Shown in pieces: positions 17,101 to 24,344 of a DNA stretch of 42,471 bases. This DNA is from JBQCHF01 sp051954955 (GTDB lineage Bacteria; Actinomycetota; Actinomycetes; Motilibacterales; Motilibacteraceae), in contig JBQCHF010000153.1 in the NCBI GenBank assembly GCA_051954955.1, forward strand, positions 1-42,471. Direction: 5' to 3'. The notes below the pieces were generated by a model that searched no databases, had not been told where the DNA came from, and saw only the letters and a program-made list of their open reading frames with translations. Each line of letters opens with the position of its first letter. Position 1 is the first letter of the stretch. Position numbers and translations under genes: made by a program.

Positions 17101-18785
17101 TGGCCGAACGGTTCCGGCTGCTGGCCGAGGGCGCCCGCGACTACGCGATCGTCATGCTCGAGCCGGACGGCACGGTGACCGGCTGGAACCCGGGCGGCCA
17201 GCACCTGCTCGGGCTCACCGCGGCCGAAGCCGTCGGCACCCCGTTCCCCGAGCTGTTCCCCGCCGGGGAGGCCGTCGAGCTGGCTCAGCGGTCCCTGCAG
17301 CGCGCCGGCGAGGACGCCCAGCAGGACTGGGAGTGCGCGCTCGGCCCCGGCCCGGAACCGGGCGAGGCGGGCCCGCGCTGGCTGAACGTGGTCCTCACCG
17401 CCCTGCACGACGAGGACCACGTGCTCACCGGCTTCGCCGCCCTGCTCAGGGACGTCACCGAGCGCAAGGCCAGCGCGCAGGCCCTCGCCTACCAGGCCAC
17501 GCACGACCCGCTGACCGGGCTGGTCAACCGCACCCTGTTCCTGGACCGGCTGCGCGCCGAGCTGGACCACCGGCGCCGGGAGGCCCGGGACGTCGTCGTG
17601 CTCTTCCTGGACCTCGACGGCTTCAAGTGGATCAACGACAGCCTGGGGCACGAGGCGGGCGACACGCTGCTCACCGAGCTGGCCGGTCGCCTGCGCGCGG
17701 TCGTGCGCCCCGGCGACAGCGTGGCCCGCTTCGGCGGCGACGAGTTCGCCGTGCTGTGCGCCGGGGAGGTCGACGAGGCCGAGGCGGTGCGGGTGGCCGA
17801 GCGGGTGCTGGAGGTGGTCTCCGGCCCGGTGCGCATCGCCGGCCGCGACCTGCTGGTCACCGCCTCGATCGGGCTGGCCGTGGCCGGGCCGCGGTCCGAC
17901 GCCGAGGGCCTGGTGCGCGACGCCGACGTCGCGATGTACCGGGCCAAGTCCGCCGGTCGCAACCGGTTCGAGCTGTTCGACCCGGTGATGCGCCGGCACG
18001 CGCTGGAGCGGCTGGAGACCGAGCACGCCCTGCGCGCGGCGCTGGACACCGACGGGCTCGAGGTCCTCTTCCAGCCGATCGTGGCGCTGGAGGACCTCGC
18101 CGTCGTCAGCGCGGAGGCGCTGGTCCGCTGGCCGCACGGCGGCCGCTCCCGGCTGCCCGACGAGTTCGTCCCGCTGGCCGAGGAGACCGGCCTGATCGTG
18201 CCGCTGGGCTCGGCGGTGCTCGAGCGTGCCTGCCGGGAGGCGGCGGCCTGGCCCCCGCACGCCCAGGTGGACGTCTCGGTGAACGTCTCGGCGCACCAGG
18301 TGGCGATGCCGCAGCTGCCCGGCGTCGTCGCCCGGGCTCTGGAGGAGAGCGGGCTGCCGCCGGAGCGGCTGCACCTGGAGATCACCGAGACCGCGCTGAT
18401 GGCCGACGTCGGGGCGTCGGCCGAGGCCCTGTCCCGGCTGGTCGACCTCGGCGTCGGCGTCGACATCGACGACTTCGGGACCGGCTACTCCTCGCTGGCC
18501 TACCTGCAGCGCCTGCCGGTCTCCCGACTGAAGGTGGACCGCTCCTTCGTCACCCGCATCGGCCGCACCGCCTCCGACGACGCGCTGGTGCGGATGGTGG
18601 TGCAGCTGGCGCACTCCCTCGGCCTGCGGGTGGTGGCCGAGGGGGTGGAGACCCACGAGCAGCTGCAGCGGCTGCGCGCGATGGGCTGCGACAGCGCGCA
18701 GGGCTTCCTGTTCTGCCCGCCGGTCACCACCGCCGCCCTGGTCGACCGGGTGCAGCCGGACGGGCGGTTGCCGGAGCCGGCGTGA
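14181..18785 (+). CDS. Hybrid histidine kinase-receiver-PAS-GGDEF-EAL protein
   Basis: About 1534 residues. In order: an N-terminal PAS-like domain (TPVGPLERWPQSL, FPMLIWWGPQLVKIYNDAY), a GAF-like region, HisKA with His423 in SHELRTPLT, HATPase (NLLSNALKF, GTGIGLSLV), a receiver with Asp752 in LVLSDVMLPG, a degenerate GAF-like stretch, PAS (about 1000-1110), GGDEF intact at 1185-1189 with an RPGD I-site five residues before, and EAL (EAL at 1312-1314, ITET, DDFGTGYSSL, VAEGVET) with its motifs intact. It could both make and break c-di-GMP under kinase/receiver control. The start is unsure: ATG 14181 (GAGGG upstream), GTG 14229 or TTG 14277. No transmembrane helix is seen, so it is probably cytoplasmic. 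Confidence 0.9.
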   Translation: MHRSPLRGARARGCLAVSTDGAGESAADAGGALVDVAQDAAGASARAAALQRLFADSGDTGRLLAQVDWSRTPVGPLERWPQSLVTATSICLSSRFPMLIWWGPQLVKIYNDAYVPVLGSKHPASVGRPGREVWPEIWDIIGPMLHGVLTDGTATWSDDQLLLLDRHGYVEECYFTFSYSPIHDESGAVGGVFTAVYETTQRVVGERRMRLLHGLGAGRAPADDVEACTRAIELLATDPLDLPFAGIYLTDPGTGAQHLVASCGQAPEGVLPLLVQAPAGATEGVGPGAPWPLPDAGGDPRVVELGATLPSGPRGRGGPVDLAATAEPTATGEAAGGNGPPRWRQAAVLGLEAAPDTQVGLLVAGVHPQRPLDEQYLAFLRVLARQVATTVAETRAHAAQRERAESLAALDAAKTRFFSGVSHELRTPLTLVLGPLERLLAETGRQEAAGPGAETAREQDLEIAHRNALRLSRMVDALLDASRLESGRLEPGQDPLDLTALTADLAATFRAAYESAGLRYDVVCEPLPWPVRVDPLMWERVVLNLLSNALKFTERGGVRVHLRAEGPNAVLHVQDTGCGIAAADQPHLFERFFRARAASSRSIEGTGIGLSLVREIAELHGGGVDVDSRLDEGSTFTVRLPLAAGARPATAPGAAAAGSRVVHRAAPFVEEALRWGRAPQPAALPGQRGPARPAGGGRTPGTERILVVDDNADLREHLERLLQPHWQVTTAADGPSALAAARTEPPDLVLSDVMLPGFDGIALLQALREDPRTSSVPVLLVSARAGAEAAVEGLQAGADDYVVKPFSGPELVARVRANLDLARRRAAATSALESARSARRHAERLRGLAHAALLLSAAPTPQAVLTTAVAAARRLARLSSATAFTEARPPTGPAHRIFAAEPADVGPVEVGPAGSEGHPATAVRLPLGGHGELDAVPAEGVQLDAGERALLAQLAQLVTDRLHALHLQAQEHAVAERFRLLAEGARDYAIVMLEPDGTVTGWNPGGQHLLGLTAAEAVGTPFPELFPAGEAVELAQRSLQRAGEDAQQDWECALGPGPEPGEAGPRWLNVVLTALHDEDHVLTGFAALLRDVTERKASAQALAYQATHDPLTGLVNRTLFLDRLRAELDHRRREARDVVVLFLDLDGFKWINDSLGHEAGDTLLTELAGRLRAVVRPGDSVARFGGDEFAVLCAGEVDEAEAVRVAERVLEVVSGPVRIAGRDLLVTASIGLAVAGPRSDAEGLVRDADVAMYRAKSAGRNRFELFDPVMRRHALERLETEHALRAALDTDGLEVLFQPIVALEDLAVVSAEALVRWPHGGRSRLPDEFVPLAEETGLIVPLGSAVLERACREAAAWPPHAQVDVSVNVSAHQVAMPQLPGVVARALEESGLPPERLHLEITETALMADVGASAEALSRLVDLGVGVDIDDFGTGYSSLAYLQRLPVSRLKVDRSFVTRIGRTASDDALVRMVVQLAHSLGLRVVAEGVETHEQLQRLRAMGCDSAQGFLFCPPVTTAALVDRVQPDGRLPEPA

Positions 18786-18896
18786 TTCCACCTCGCTCAC
18801 AGGCACAGGGCGCTGGTAACGAGAGGAGCCGGGCTCGGGGCGGGGCTCGCGGCCGGCTCGCCGTCGGAGACGACGGAGACGATGAGGCAGCCAAAC

Positions 18897-18945
18897 TGTG
18901 ACGGTGTTGCTGCGACACGCCGAGATTCGCTGCAATACCGTCACA
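18897..18945. repeat. Long intergenic palindrome (19-bp arms)
   Basis: The arms at 18897-18915 and 18927-18945 pair at 17 of 19 positions around an 11-nt loop; each arm begins TGTGACGGT. It lies between the converging sensor (+) and mug (-) genes, next to a module shared with the 24.2 kb region. A smaller hairpin, CCGTCG-gaga-CGACGG, is found at 18861-18876. It may terminate transcription but is longer than needed. Confidence 0.65.
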
Positions 18946-18958
18946 TTGTGCGGGAGTG

Positions 18959-19021
18959 CGCACCCGCCGGCCGGCAGCGCGACCGGTGCCCCACCCGCTC
19001 CCGCCGTCACCAGCGCCGTTG
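18959..19021. repeat. Intergenic repeat module, copy 1
   Basis: This non-coding stretch resembles 24252-24308. Both contain GCAGCGCGA, then C/G-rich sequence with CACCCGC, then CCGCCGTCACCA and CGCCGT, roughly 80 percent alike by eye over about 48 nt with one indel. Both copies lie beside a long palindrome. Confidence 0.45.
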
Positions 19022-19059
19022 ACCTTGTCCCAGCCCGTCCGAGCGGGTCCCAGGACGCC

Positions 19060-19638
19060 TCAGGAGTCCTCCCCTTCGCGCTCCCCCTCCTCCACCGCCC
19101 GCCGCAGGTCCGCGAACAGGTCCGCCAGCGACCCCGGCGTGTGGTGGGCGTTGAGGCCGCTCGGGTTGGGCAGCACCCACACCCGGGTGGCACCGATCCG
19201 GTCCGGCTGCTCGCCCAGCGATGCCCTGGGCCGTGCGAACGCGGTGCGGTAGGCGGTGACGCCCAGCACCGCGAGGAACCGGGGGCGCTGGTCCAGCACG
19301 AGCCGGGTGAGCCGCTCGCCGCCGGCGCGCAGCTCGGCCGGGCCGAGCTCGGCGGCGGTGGCCGAGGCGCGCGGCACGACGTTGGTGATGCCCAGCCCGA
19401 GGTCGAGCAGGAGGTGCTCCTCGGCGGGGGCGTAGAGGCGCGGGGTGAACCCGGCGGCCGCCAGGGCCGGCCAGAACCGGTTGCCCGGGCGGGCGAAGTG
19501 GTGGCCGGCCCAGGCGGTGTAGAGGCCGGGGTTGATCCCGCAGAACAGCACCCGCAGCCCGGGCGCGACGACGTCGGGGACCGGACGGTCGGCGGCCGCG
19601 AGCAGCTCGGCGCGGCTCGGCCCCTTCCTGCCTGCCAA
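19060..19638 (-). CDS. mug: Mismatch-specific G/U(T) DNA glycosylase
   Basis: A 192-residue Mug-type uracil-DNA glycosylase that removes uracil (and related bases) from G:U or G:T mispairs in base-excision repair. Motif 1 is CGINPGLYTAWAGHHFARPG with the catalytic Asn, and motif 2 is LPNPSGLNAHHT. RFLAVLGVTAYRTAF and the adjacent linker fit the family. The start is TTG at 19638, supported by GGAGG 7 nt upstream; no ATG or GTG exists nearby in frame. The C-terminus is acidic. It is convergent with the sensor gene across the palindrome-bearing spacer. Confidence 0.88.
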   Translation of the reverse strand: MAGRKGPSRAELLAAADRPVPDVVAPGLRVLFCGINPGLYTAWAGHHFARPGNRFWPALAAAGFTPRLYAPAEEHLLLDLGLGITNVVPRASATAAELGPAELRAGGERLTRLVLDQRPRFLAVLGVTAYRTAFARPRASLGEQPDRIGATRVWVLPNPSGLNAHHTPGSLADLFADLRRAVEEGEREGEDS

Positions 19639-19766
19639 CGTCCGCCTCCCCTCCGCACCTGTGCCCGTGCCCCCGGTTCACCGGTGAGCGGACCGTACCC
19701 GGCTCACCCGGCCGGGTGCTCACCTCGCGATCCGGCCTGCCGACGTCAGGACCAGGAGGTGTGCGC

Positions 19767-20090
19767 ATGCGGATCCGTCGCAACGGCGCGGGCAACGCGG
19801 GCTGGGACGTCACCGTCGACTTCGACCCGATCACCAAGGGCGAGGCGGTGGCGCTGGACCTGCGGGTGGAGCGGGTGGTCGAGGAGGCCGTCGGCCGGCT
19901 GGTCCGCGAGATCGTCGAGCTGGACACCGACGCGTGCACCGTCACCTTCACCGTGCAGGAGCGGTCCCTCTCCGACGCCGGCCGGACCGGGCGGCGGGTG
20001 CGCGCCGAGCTCGAGCAGGCCATCGAGGACACCTACGGCCGCTACCGCCTGGACGGCAGCTCCCCCGGCAGGCTCTTCCGGCGGTCCTGA
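19767..20090 (+). CDS. Hypothetical protein, 107 aa
   Basis: ATG 19767 follows AGGAGGTG at suitable spacing, and codon use is normal. The protein begins MRIRRNGAGNAGWDVTVDFD, has alternating charged and hydrophobic segments (VALDLRVERVVEEAVGRLVR, CTVTFTVQERSLSDAG) and ends RLFRRS. It looks like a small soluble alpha/beta protein with no signal peptide. I recognise no family. It sits alone between mug (-) and the TPP-enzyme gene (+), about 100 nt before the latter. Confidence 0.65.
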   Translation: MRIRRNGAGNAGWDVTVDFDPITKGEAVALDLRVERVVEEAVGRLVREIVELDTDACTVTFTVQERSLSDAGRTGRRVRAELEQAIEDTYGRYRLDGSSPGRLFRRS

Positions 20091-20191
20091 GCCCGCTGCC
20101 CGCCGCCCCGGTCCGGGTGCCCAGTTCCCCCGTCCCGTAGGTTCGCCCGGCGGGCACCCTCGCCCGGTGGACCTCGGCCCGGGAGGCACGG

Positions 20192-21742
20192 ATGGACGGC
20201 GCGGAGGGGCTGCTGCGCAGCCTGGTGGGCGCGGGCGTCACCACGATGTTCGCCAATCCGGGGACGTCGGAGATGCACGCCGTGGCGGCGCTGGACCGGG
20301 TCCCGGAGATGCGCGCGGTCCTGGGGCTGTTCGAGGGAGTGGTCACCGGCGCGGCCGACGGCTACGGCCGGCTGACCGGCACCCCGGCCGCCGCGCTGCT
20401 GCACCTCGGGCCGGGGCTCGGCAACGGCCTGGCCAACCTGCACAACGCCCGGCGGGCGCGGACACCGCTGGTCGCCGTCGTCGGCGACCACGCGCACCCG
20501 CACGTGCGCCACGACGCCCCGCTGCAGTCCGACATCGAGTCGGTGGCCCGCACGGTGTCCGGCTGGGTGCGCACCTCCCGCCACCCGCGCGACCTCGGCC
20601 GGGACGGGGTCGAGGCGGTGGCCGCCGCGTCGGCCGCTCCAGGGCAGGTCGCCACCCTGGTGGTGCCCGCCGACGTCGCCTGGTCCCCGGGCGGGCAGGT
20701 GGCTGCTCCCCGGCCGGTCGCGGGGCCCGCGCCGGTGCCCGACGACGTCGTCCGCGCGGTCGCGGCGGTGCTGCGCTCGGGCGAGCCTGCCTTGCTGTTC
20801 CTGGGCGGCCGGGCGCTGCGGGCCGAGCCGCTGCGCGACGCCGCGCGAGTCGCCGCGGCCGCCGGGGCCCGGCTGCTGGCCGAGACCTTCCCGGCCCGGT
20901 TCGAGCGCGGGGCCGACCTGCCCGCGGTGGAGCGGCTCGCCTACCTGGCCGAGGCCGCCACCGCGCAGCTGGCCGGCGTGCGCCACCTCATCCTCGTCGA
21001 TGCCGCCGCGCCCGCCTCCTTCTTCGCCTACCCCGGCAAGCCCAGCGACCTGGTCCCCGAGGCCTGCGAGGTCCACGTGCTGGCCCGCGGCGGCGACGAC
21101 CCGGCGCAGGCGCTGGCCGCGCTGGCCGCCGAGCTGTCCGCCCCGGCCCTCGACCTGCCCGGCGCGACCCGTCCGGGCAAGCCCTCCGGCGCGCTGGACC
21201 TGCAGACCTTCGCGGCCGCGGTCGGGGCCGCGCTGCCCGAGCAGGCGGTGGTCGTCGACGAGGCCAACACCTCCGGTGCCCTGCTGCCGGCCGCCACCGC
21301 CGGTGCCCCGCGGCACGACTGGCTCACCCTCACCGGCGGCGCCATCGGCCAGGGCCTGCCGGTGGCGGTCGGCGCCGCGGTGGCCGCGCCGGACCGGCCG
21401 GTGGTGTGCCTGGAGGCCGACGGCAGCGCGCTCTACACGATCCAGTCGCTGTGGACGATGGCCCGCGAGCAGCTCGACGTCACCGTGGTGCTCGTCGACA
21501 ACGGCGCCTACGCGATCCTGCGGATGGAGCTGGCCCGTACCGGCGCGGCCACGGGCGGCACCCGCGCCGCGCAGCTGTTCGACCTGACCGGGCCGGCCGT
21601 CGACTTCATGGCGGTGGCTCGTGGCTTCGGCGTCGACGCGGTGCGCGTGGAGCGCGCGGAGGACCTCGTCGACGCCCTCGAGCGGTGCGTCGCCGAGCCC
21701 GGACCGCACCTGGTGCACGCGCTGGTGCCGCCGATCCTCTAG
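20192..21742 (+). CDS. TPP-dependent enzyme, acetolactate synthase large subunit-like
   Basis: 516 residues; ATG 20192 has GGGAGG upstream. It is an ALS/benzoylformate-decarboxylase-type enzyme. The N-terminal pyrimidine-binding domain has FANPGTSEMH and catalytic Glu48 in GLFEGVVTGAADGYGR. The C-terminal diphosphate domain has LTGGAIGQGLPVAVGAA and EADGSALYTIQSLW followed by VDNGAYAIL. The metal motif reads ADGS instead of GDGS, and the NN pair reads DN; the key Asp and second Asn remain. No ilvH or other branched-chain gene is near, so true acetolactate synthesis is doubtful. A 2-oxo-acid decarboxylase or related carboligase is an alternative. Confidence 0.82.
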   Translation: MDGAEGLLRSLVGAGVTTMFANPGTSEMHAVAALDRVPEMRAVLGLFEGVVTGAADGYGRLTGTPAAALLHLGPGLGNGLANLHNARRARTPLVAVVGDHAHPHVRHDAPLQSDIESVARTVSGWVRTSRHPRDLGRDGVEAVAAASAAPGQVATLVVPADVAWSPGGQVAAPRPVAGPAPVPDDVVRAVAAVLRSGEPALLFLGGRALRAEPLRDAARVAAAAGARLLAETFPARFERGADLPAVERLAYLAEAATAQLAGVRHLILVDAAAPASFFAYPGKPSDLVPEACEVHVLARGGDDPAQALAALAAELSAPALDLPGATRPGKPSGALDLQTFAAAVGAALPEQAVVVDEANTSGALLPAATAGAPRHDWLTLTGGAIGQGLPVAVGAAVAAPDRPVVCLEADGSALYTIQSLWTMAREQLDVTVVLVDNGAYAILRMELARTGAATGGTRAAQLFDLTGPAVDFMAVARGFGVDAVRVERAEDLVDALERCVAEPGPHLVHALVPPIL

Positions 21743-21768
21743 AACTCCCGTCACGGCTCCAGATCCCG

Positions 21769-21797
21769 TTGACAGCGGCGGTGGGGTCTGCGACGTT
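21769..21797 (+). promoter_or_regulatory. Candidate promoter for nucleotidyltransferase gene
   Basis: TTGACA (21769-21774), a perfect -35 consensus, is separated by 17 nt from GACGTT (21792-21797), a weak -10. An 18-bp near-palindrome centred on GTCGCGAC (21805-21822) follows. The start codon is at 21875. The -35 and spacing are good; the -10 is poor. Confidence 0.35.
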
Positions 21798-21874
21798 GCC
21801 CCCTCCGGAGTCGCGACCCCGGCGGCGCAGGGCCGCGCGGGACGACACGTCGACCCTCCCGAAGGGATGGCGTG

Positions 21875-22633
21875 ATGCACCCGATGCTGCACCGGCTCGA
21901 GGACCTGGGCGCGTGCCTGGCCACCCGCGGCGACGTCGTCGGCCTGCTGGGGGTCGGCTCCGCCGGCAGCGAGCACGACCGGATGGACGAGCACTCGGAC
22001 CTGGACTTCTTCGTCGTGGTCGACGAGGCCGCCAAGCCCGTCTACCTCGCCTCGCTCGACTGGCTCGAGGCACCGCACCCGGTGGCCTACAGCTTCATCA
22101 ACAGCGTGGACGGCCGGAAGGCGCTCTACGCCGACGGCATCTTCGTCGAGTACGCGGTCTTCACGCTCGCCGAGCTACCGCGCATCCCGTTCACCGGCGC
22201 GCGGGTGGTGTGGCAGCGCGAGGACGCCCCGACCGACCTCGCGACGTGCGCGCCGCCCCTGCCCACGAATCCGCTGCACAGCGTCGAGTTCCACCTCAAC
22301 GAGGCGCTGACCAACCTCTACGTGGGGCTGCACCGGGAGCTGCGCGGCGAGCGCCTGGTGGCCGCGCGCTTCATCCAGTCCCTGGCCGTCGACCGCGCGA
22401 TCTCGCTGCTGGACCTCACCGAACCGTCTCCTACGCGTCGTCGTGACCCGTTCGAGTCGAGCCGGCGGGTGGAGCAGGCCTACGGCCCCGACGTGCTGCC
22501 GCTGGCCCGGATGGTGCCGGGGTACGAGCACAACATCGAGGCGGCTGCGGTCACGCTGGCCTGGCTGCGCGAGCGGTTCACGTGCGACCCGGTCATCACG
22601 GACGCGGTGCGGCAGCTGCTGGCGCGGGGGTAG
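21875..22633 (+). CDS. Nucleotidyltransferase-superfamily protein
   Basis: 252 residues. The Pol-beta-type nucleotidyltransferase motif is clear: GVGSAGSEHDRMDEHSDLDF, with Gly-Ser at 28-29 and the metal-binding Asp42 and Asp44. The rest has EYAVFTLAEL, NPLHSVEFHLNEALTNLYVG and a helical C-terminal half, as in aminoglycoside nucleotidyltransferase-like proteins. The actual substrate is unknown and resistance should not be assumed. ATG 21875 is chosen for the GAAGGGA 7 nt upstream; GTG 21872 is one codon earlier. Its 3' end overlaps the facing MFS gene by 38 nt. Confidence 0.75.
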   Translation: MHPMLHRLEDLGACLATRGDVVGLLGVGSAGSEHDRMDEHSDLDFFVVVDEAAKPVYLASLDWLEAPHPVAYSFINSVDGRKALYADGIFVEYAVFTLAELPRIPFTGARVVWQREDAPTDLATCAPPLPTNPLHSVEFHLNEALTNLYVGLHRELRGERLVAARFIQSLAVDRAISLLDLTEPSPTRRRDPFESSRRVEQAYGPDVLPLARMVPGYEHNIEAAAVTLAWLRERFTCDPVITDAVRQLLARG

Positions 22634-23795
22634 CGGGGCGCAGGTCGCGCAGGGGGCGGCCGGCCGCGGCGAGCAGGCTGACGGTGAGCGACAGACCGGT
22701 GGCGAGCACCGCCGTCGGCACGTTGCCGATGAGGTGGCCGAGCGGCCCGATGACGACCAGGCCGAGCGGCATCAGCGTGAGCGAGCCGAGGTAGTCGAAC
22801 GAGCTCACCCGCGCCTGCGCCGCCTGCGGGATGTGCTCCTGCAGCGCCGTCTCCCACACGGTGAACAGCACCGAGACGGCCACGCCGGTCACCGCCTCCA
22901 GCGCGGCGACCGCGAGCGTGGGCAGGGGGCTGGCACAGATCGCGGCCTGGCTGGAGGCCACCGCCAGCAGCACGCCGATGACGACGCCGGGCCGGCGCGG
23001 CCGCCAGCGCAGCGCCAGCACCGAGCCGAGCACCGCACCCACCCCGAAGCCGGTGGAGATGAGGCCCCAGGACGAGGCCCCGCCGCGCAGCTCCTCCGCC
23101 ACCAGCGGGCCGAGCACGAACACCCCGGGCAGCACGAACGTGTGGTAGGCGGCGAAGGCGACGATGACCGACCACACCCAGGACCGGCCGCGCACCTCGC
23201 GCCAGCCGCCGCGCAGCTCGTCGCGGAAGGAGCTCCTGCCCGACGAGCTCCCGCCGACCTCCGACGCCGGGATCGGGCGTGGCCGCATCGGCAGCAGGGT
23301 GAGCGCAGAGACGACGAAGGTGGCGGCGTCGATGGCCAGCGCCCCGCCCGCCCCGGCGGTTGCGACGAGCACGCCGGCGACCGCGGGCCCGACCATCAGC
23401 GCGAGGTTGTTGGTCAGCGCCAGCAGGGCGTTGGCCTCCTGCAAACGGTCGGCACGGGCGACCTGCGGCACCAGCCCGAGCACCGCGGGGCGGAAGAACG
23501 CCTCGGCCGCCCCGTACACGGCCTGCAGGATGACCAGACGCCACACCGTCGCGTGGCCGGTGAGCAGCAGCGCGGCGGTGACCCCCTGCGCGAGGGCGCG
23601 CACGACGTCGCTGGCCAGCATGGTCAGGTGACGCGGCAGCCGGTCGGCCCACACCCCGCCGACCAGCACGAACAGCGCCAGGGTGAGCGCGCTCGCGCCC
23701 AGCACCAGGCCGACGTCGGCCGCGCCGGCCCCCGGCACGGACAGCACCGCGAACGGCATGGCCACCATGACCAGCCGGTCGCCGACCACCGACAC
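22596..23795 (-). CDS. MFS transporter (start uncertain)
   Basis: From GTG 23795, 399 residues with about eleven or twelve hydrophobic helices and the MFS loop VGGVWADRLPRHLTML. It resembles the multidrug/siderophore-type exporters of the EntS-like group; substrate unknown. Family-like sequence continues upstream in the same frame (RDFALLFAGQSVSVVGDRLV), which is needed for helix 1, but that extension has no ATG, GTG or TTG before the stop at 24126. An ATC at 23918 has GGAG 6 nt before it. The true start may be non-canonical, or a base may be wrong. The C-terminus overlaps the facing gene. Confidence 0.82.
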   Translation of the reverse strand: MSVVGDRLVMVAMPFAVLSVPGAGAADVGLVLGASALTLALFVLVGGVWADRLPRHLTMLASDVVRALAQGVTAALLLTGHATVWRLVILQAVYGAAEAFFRPAVLGLVPQVARADRLQEANALLALTNNLALMVGPAVAGVLVATAGAGGALAIDAATFVVSALTLLPMRPRPIPASEVGGSSSGRSSFRDELRGGWREVRGRSWVWSVIVAFAAYHTFVLPGVFVLGPLVAEELRGGASSWGLISTGFGVGAVLGSVLALRWRPRRPGVVIGVLLAVASSQAAICASPLPTLAVAALEAVTGVAVSVLFTVWETALQEHIPQAAQARVSSFDYLGSLTLMPLGLVVIGPLGHLIGNVPTAVLATGLSLTVSLLAAAGRPLRDLRPATPAPAAAAPRP

Positions 23796-24144
23796 CGACT
23801 GCCCCGCGAACAGCAGCGCGAAGTCGCGCTCGTGCAGCGCGCCGAGCGGCAGGCGGCGGCGCCCGCGCGGCGGCTGCGGCAGCGGCTGCGGGTCGACCTC
23901 GGGCGGTGACGTGCTGATCGCGGGCTCCAGGATGCGGTGGGATGCGGCCCCAGATGGTGTCAGCAGGCGGGGGGCGTCGTCCGCTGGAATTGCGTTGTGC
24001 CGCTCCGCGAGGCCGGGGCACGGCTCCCGCCGGCACCGACGCCGCGTCGACCGCCGGCAGCCCTGCGAGGCACGGTCAACTGCGCCGGTGATGGGAGGGG
24101 CGACGCGCGGCGAGCGGCCCCGGTGCTACCAAGATCAACCGACT

Positions 24145-24197
24145 TGGGTGAGGGGCACCCTGTGCCAAACCTATTGGCACAGGGTGCCCCTCACCCA
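24145..24197. repeat. Perfect 24-bp inverted repeat
   Basis: The arms 24145-24168 and 24174-24197 are exactly complementary with a 5-nt loop (ACCTA). Each arm contains GGGTGAGGGGCACCCTGTGC, within which GGCACCCTGTGCC can itself fold. It lies about 215 nt beyond the GT39 gene stop and well upstream of the MFS gene. It is too distant for an ordinary terminator. Confidence 0.85.
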
Positions 24198-24251
24198 GTC
24201 AGAACGATCAAGGACGGCGGCCGAAGCCAGTCAAGATCACCCGTGGCTTCC

Positions 24252-24308
24252 GCGGGCGGGCAGCGCGAGCGGGCCGCGCACCCGCCGCCGCCGTCACCAA
24301 CGCCGTCG
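24252..24308. repeat. Intergenic repeat module, copy 2
   Basis: Resembles 18959-19021 (see that entry). It lies between the two palindromes of this 616-nt intergenic region (23796-24411). Nothing in the region, apart from the in-frame N-terminal extension of the MFS gene, looks coding. A small AAGCCA/TGGCTT hairpin is found just to its left. Confidence 0.45.
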
Positions 24309-24344
24309 CCCGTGCAGATCCCGACCGCAGCTTCTCCCCCGGAC

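Noticed and set aside
18795..18808. A fourth PhoP-like site (CTCACAGGCACAGG)
   Set aside because: Only one half-site matches, and the second repeat is not at the 11-bp distance; it also lies downstream of a gene end.
14064..19658. Very long minus-strand open frame opposite the giant sensor
   Set aside because: It is opposite a gene with perfect domain motifs; long antisense frames are expected at this GC content, and its translation is low-complexity Arg/Gly/Ala/His.
20042..22078. Minus-strand open frame of 678 codons opposite the TPP enzyme
   Set aside because: Shadow of a clear plus-strand gene; no recognisable domain in its translation.
21875..22633. Aminoglycoside resistance gene
   Set aside because: Only the general nucleotidyltransferase motif is seen; no specific similarity to a resistance enzyme could be shown from the sequence alone.
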